Shown here: positions 63,474 to 64,000 of the stretch, piece after piece
How the letters are laid out: each line of letters starts with the position of its first letter
How positions within the stretch are numbered: position 1 is the first letter of the stretch
NCBI GenBank assembly: GCA_903827945.1
Contig: CAIKKN010000006.1
Coordinates: 79,621 to 143,620, forward strand
Reading direction: 5' to 3'
Source of the DNA: an uncultured Actinomycetes bacterium
Lineage (GTDB): Bacteria; Actinomycetota; Actinomycetes; Nanopelagicales; Nanopelagicaceae
DNA: 64,000 nucleotides
The notes under the pieces: model-generated
What the model saw: only the letters and a program-made list of their open reading frames with translations
Database searches by the model: none
Told to the model about the DNA's origin: nothing
Made by a program: the position numbers and the translations under genes

Positions 63474-64000
63474 ATGTTTAAGAACTCTACTGAAATCTTT
63501 GATTTCATCAAGAAGAACGATGTGAAGTTGATTGACGTCCGCTTCATCGATCTTCCAGGTATTCAGCATCACTTCAACGTTCCAGTTGAATCATTTGATG
63601 AAGCTGTTTTCACCGATGGTTTAATGTTCGACGGTTCATCTATTCGTGGATTCCAATCAATTCATGAATCAGATATGAAGTTGCTTCCAATCCCTTCATC
63701 TGCATATATCGATCCTTACCGCGCAGTGAAGACGCTCATCATTCTTTTCTCAGTACACAATCCTCACGATGACACTCCTTACTCTCGTGATCCTCGTGGA
63801 GTTGTAAAGAAGGCCGTTGATTATCTTCAATCAACAGGTATTGCAGACACTGCATTCTTTGCACCAGAAGCAGAGTTCTACGTATTTGATGCAGTGCGCT
63901 TTAGCACAGGCATGAATGAGGCTTACCACCACATTGATTCATACGAAGGTTGGTGGAACACAGGCGCTGAAACAGATCCAGATGGAAGTCCAAACCGTGG
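63474..64000 (+). CDS. glnA: Type I glutamine synthetase (N-terminal 175 residues, cut by window edge)
   Basis: ATP-dependent glutamate-ammonia ligase. Translation from the ATG at 63474 gives MFKNSTEIFDFIKKNDVKLI, the beta-grasp segment DVRFIDLPGIQHHFNVP, GLMFDGSSIRGFQSIHESDM, and the first metal-binding Glu in FFAPEAEFYVFD (~residues 128-139, region of E-x-E). AGGAGA lies 4-5 nt before the start. About 178 bp separate it from the divergent RDD gene; no GlnR-type or other operator was recognised there. The rest of the ~470 residues lies beyond the window. Confidence 0.95.
   Translation, partial: MFKNSTEIFDFIKKNDVKLIDVRFIDLPGIQHHFNVPVESFDEAVFTDGLMFDGSSIRGFQSIHESDMKLLPIPSSAYIDPYRAVKTLIILFSVHNPHDDTPYSRDPRGVVKKAVDYLQSTGIADTAFFAPEAEFYVFDAVRFSTGMNEAYHHIDSYEGWWNTGAETDPDGSPNR

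Overview
This window is chromosomal DNA from a small-genome, moderately low-GC actinobacterium (GC roughly in the 40s percent by eye). The actinobacterial assignment rests on gene content and order. The window has the phosphatidylinositol mannoside block thrS - HIT - PI(P) synthase - acyltransferase - pimA, the pdxST - yebC - ruvCAB - secDF - rel - hisS - aspS block, the qcrCAB/ctaCDEF bcc-aa3 respiratory genes, and the lipB - lipA - DUF4191 - RDD - glnA block. From memory, all follow the order seen in mycobacteria. Very short intergenic gaps, frequent 1-30 bp gene overlaps and the modest GC suggest a streamlined planktonic lineage such as the freshwater acI group (Nanopelagicales). That last step is inference. 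I see no insertion sequences, prophage, CRISPR array or rRNA.

Layout. 1-4.7 kb: aspS (cut by the window edge), hisS, an MBL-fold hydrolase and a divergent DUF349 protein. 4.7-14 kb: minus-strand block rel, secF, secD, ruvB, ruvA, ruvC, yebC, pdxT, pdxS. 14-21.3 kb: DUF3048 lipoprotein, a LemA-like protein, pimA, acyltransferase, PI(P) synthase, HIT and thrS, interrupted by a plus-strand gene for a degenerate EF-G-like protein. 21.3-23.2 kb: pabC and pabB. 23.2-24 kb: tRNA-Gly(GCC), tRNA-Cys(GCA), a cupin and tRNA-Val(GAC). 24-30.6 kb: an accessory stretch with an APC permease, a cysteine-synthase-like enzyme, an FAD amine oxidase behind a structured leader, CorA, a membrane protein and a DEDDh exonuclease. 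30.5-32 kb: trpD and a receiver-like protein. 32-40 kb: two converging operons for the respiratory supercomplex (ctaE-qcrCAB and ctaCDF), each ending in a GNAT gene. 40-44.4 kb: a cysteine-desulfurase-like protein, a PfkB kinase, erpA, nadA and DUF3043. 44.4-48.7 kb: an aldo/keto reductase, a small secreted protein, then a cobalamin riboswitch controlling a B12-type ABC importer. 48.7-59.7 kb: gcvT, pepA, lpd, the 2-oxoacid dehydrogenase E2, a TIGR01777 epimerase, an FAD amine oxidase, a Gfo/Idh oxidoreductase and an MMPL transporter. 59.8-64 kb: lipB, lipA, a PlsC-type acyltransferase, DUF4191, RDD and the start of glnA.

How the genes connect. Lipoate synthesis (lipA, lipB) serves the E2 and glycine-cleavage systems seen here (lpd, E2, gcvT). 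ErpA can supply Fe-S clusters to NadA, LipA and the Rieske protein. PI(P) synthase, PimA and the acyltransferase form one envelope-lipid line. The B12 importer sits behind its own sensor.

The observations I consider most worth checking are these. (1) The CtaC/CtaD pair appears to have lost the acidic ligands of the non-redox Mg/Mn site in both subunits, while catalytic and proton-channel residues are kept. (2) A cysteine-desulfurase homologue beside erpA/nadA keeps the sulfur-carrying Cys loop but has Ser where the PLP lysine should be. (3) A roughly 118-nt structured leader of unknown class precedes an amine oxidase. (4) Many genes show a TANNNT -10 box exactly 6-7 nt before the start codon, implying widespread leaderless mRNAs; one divergent pair has overlapping -10 boxes. 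(5) The cobalamin riboswitch has two terminator hairpins, the second of which contains the ribosome-binding site.
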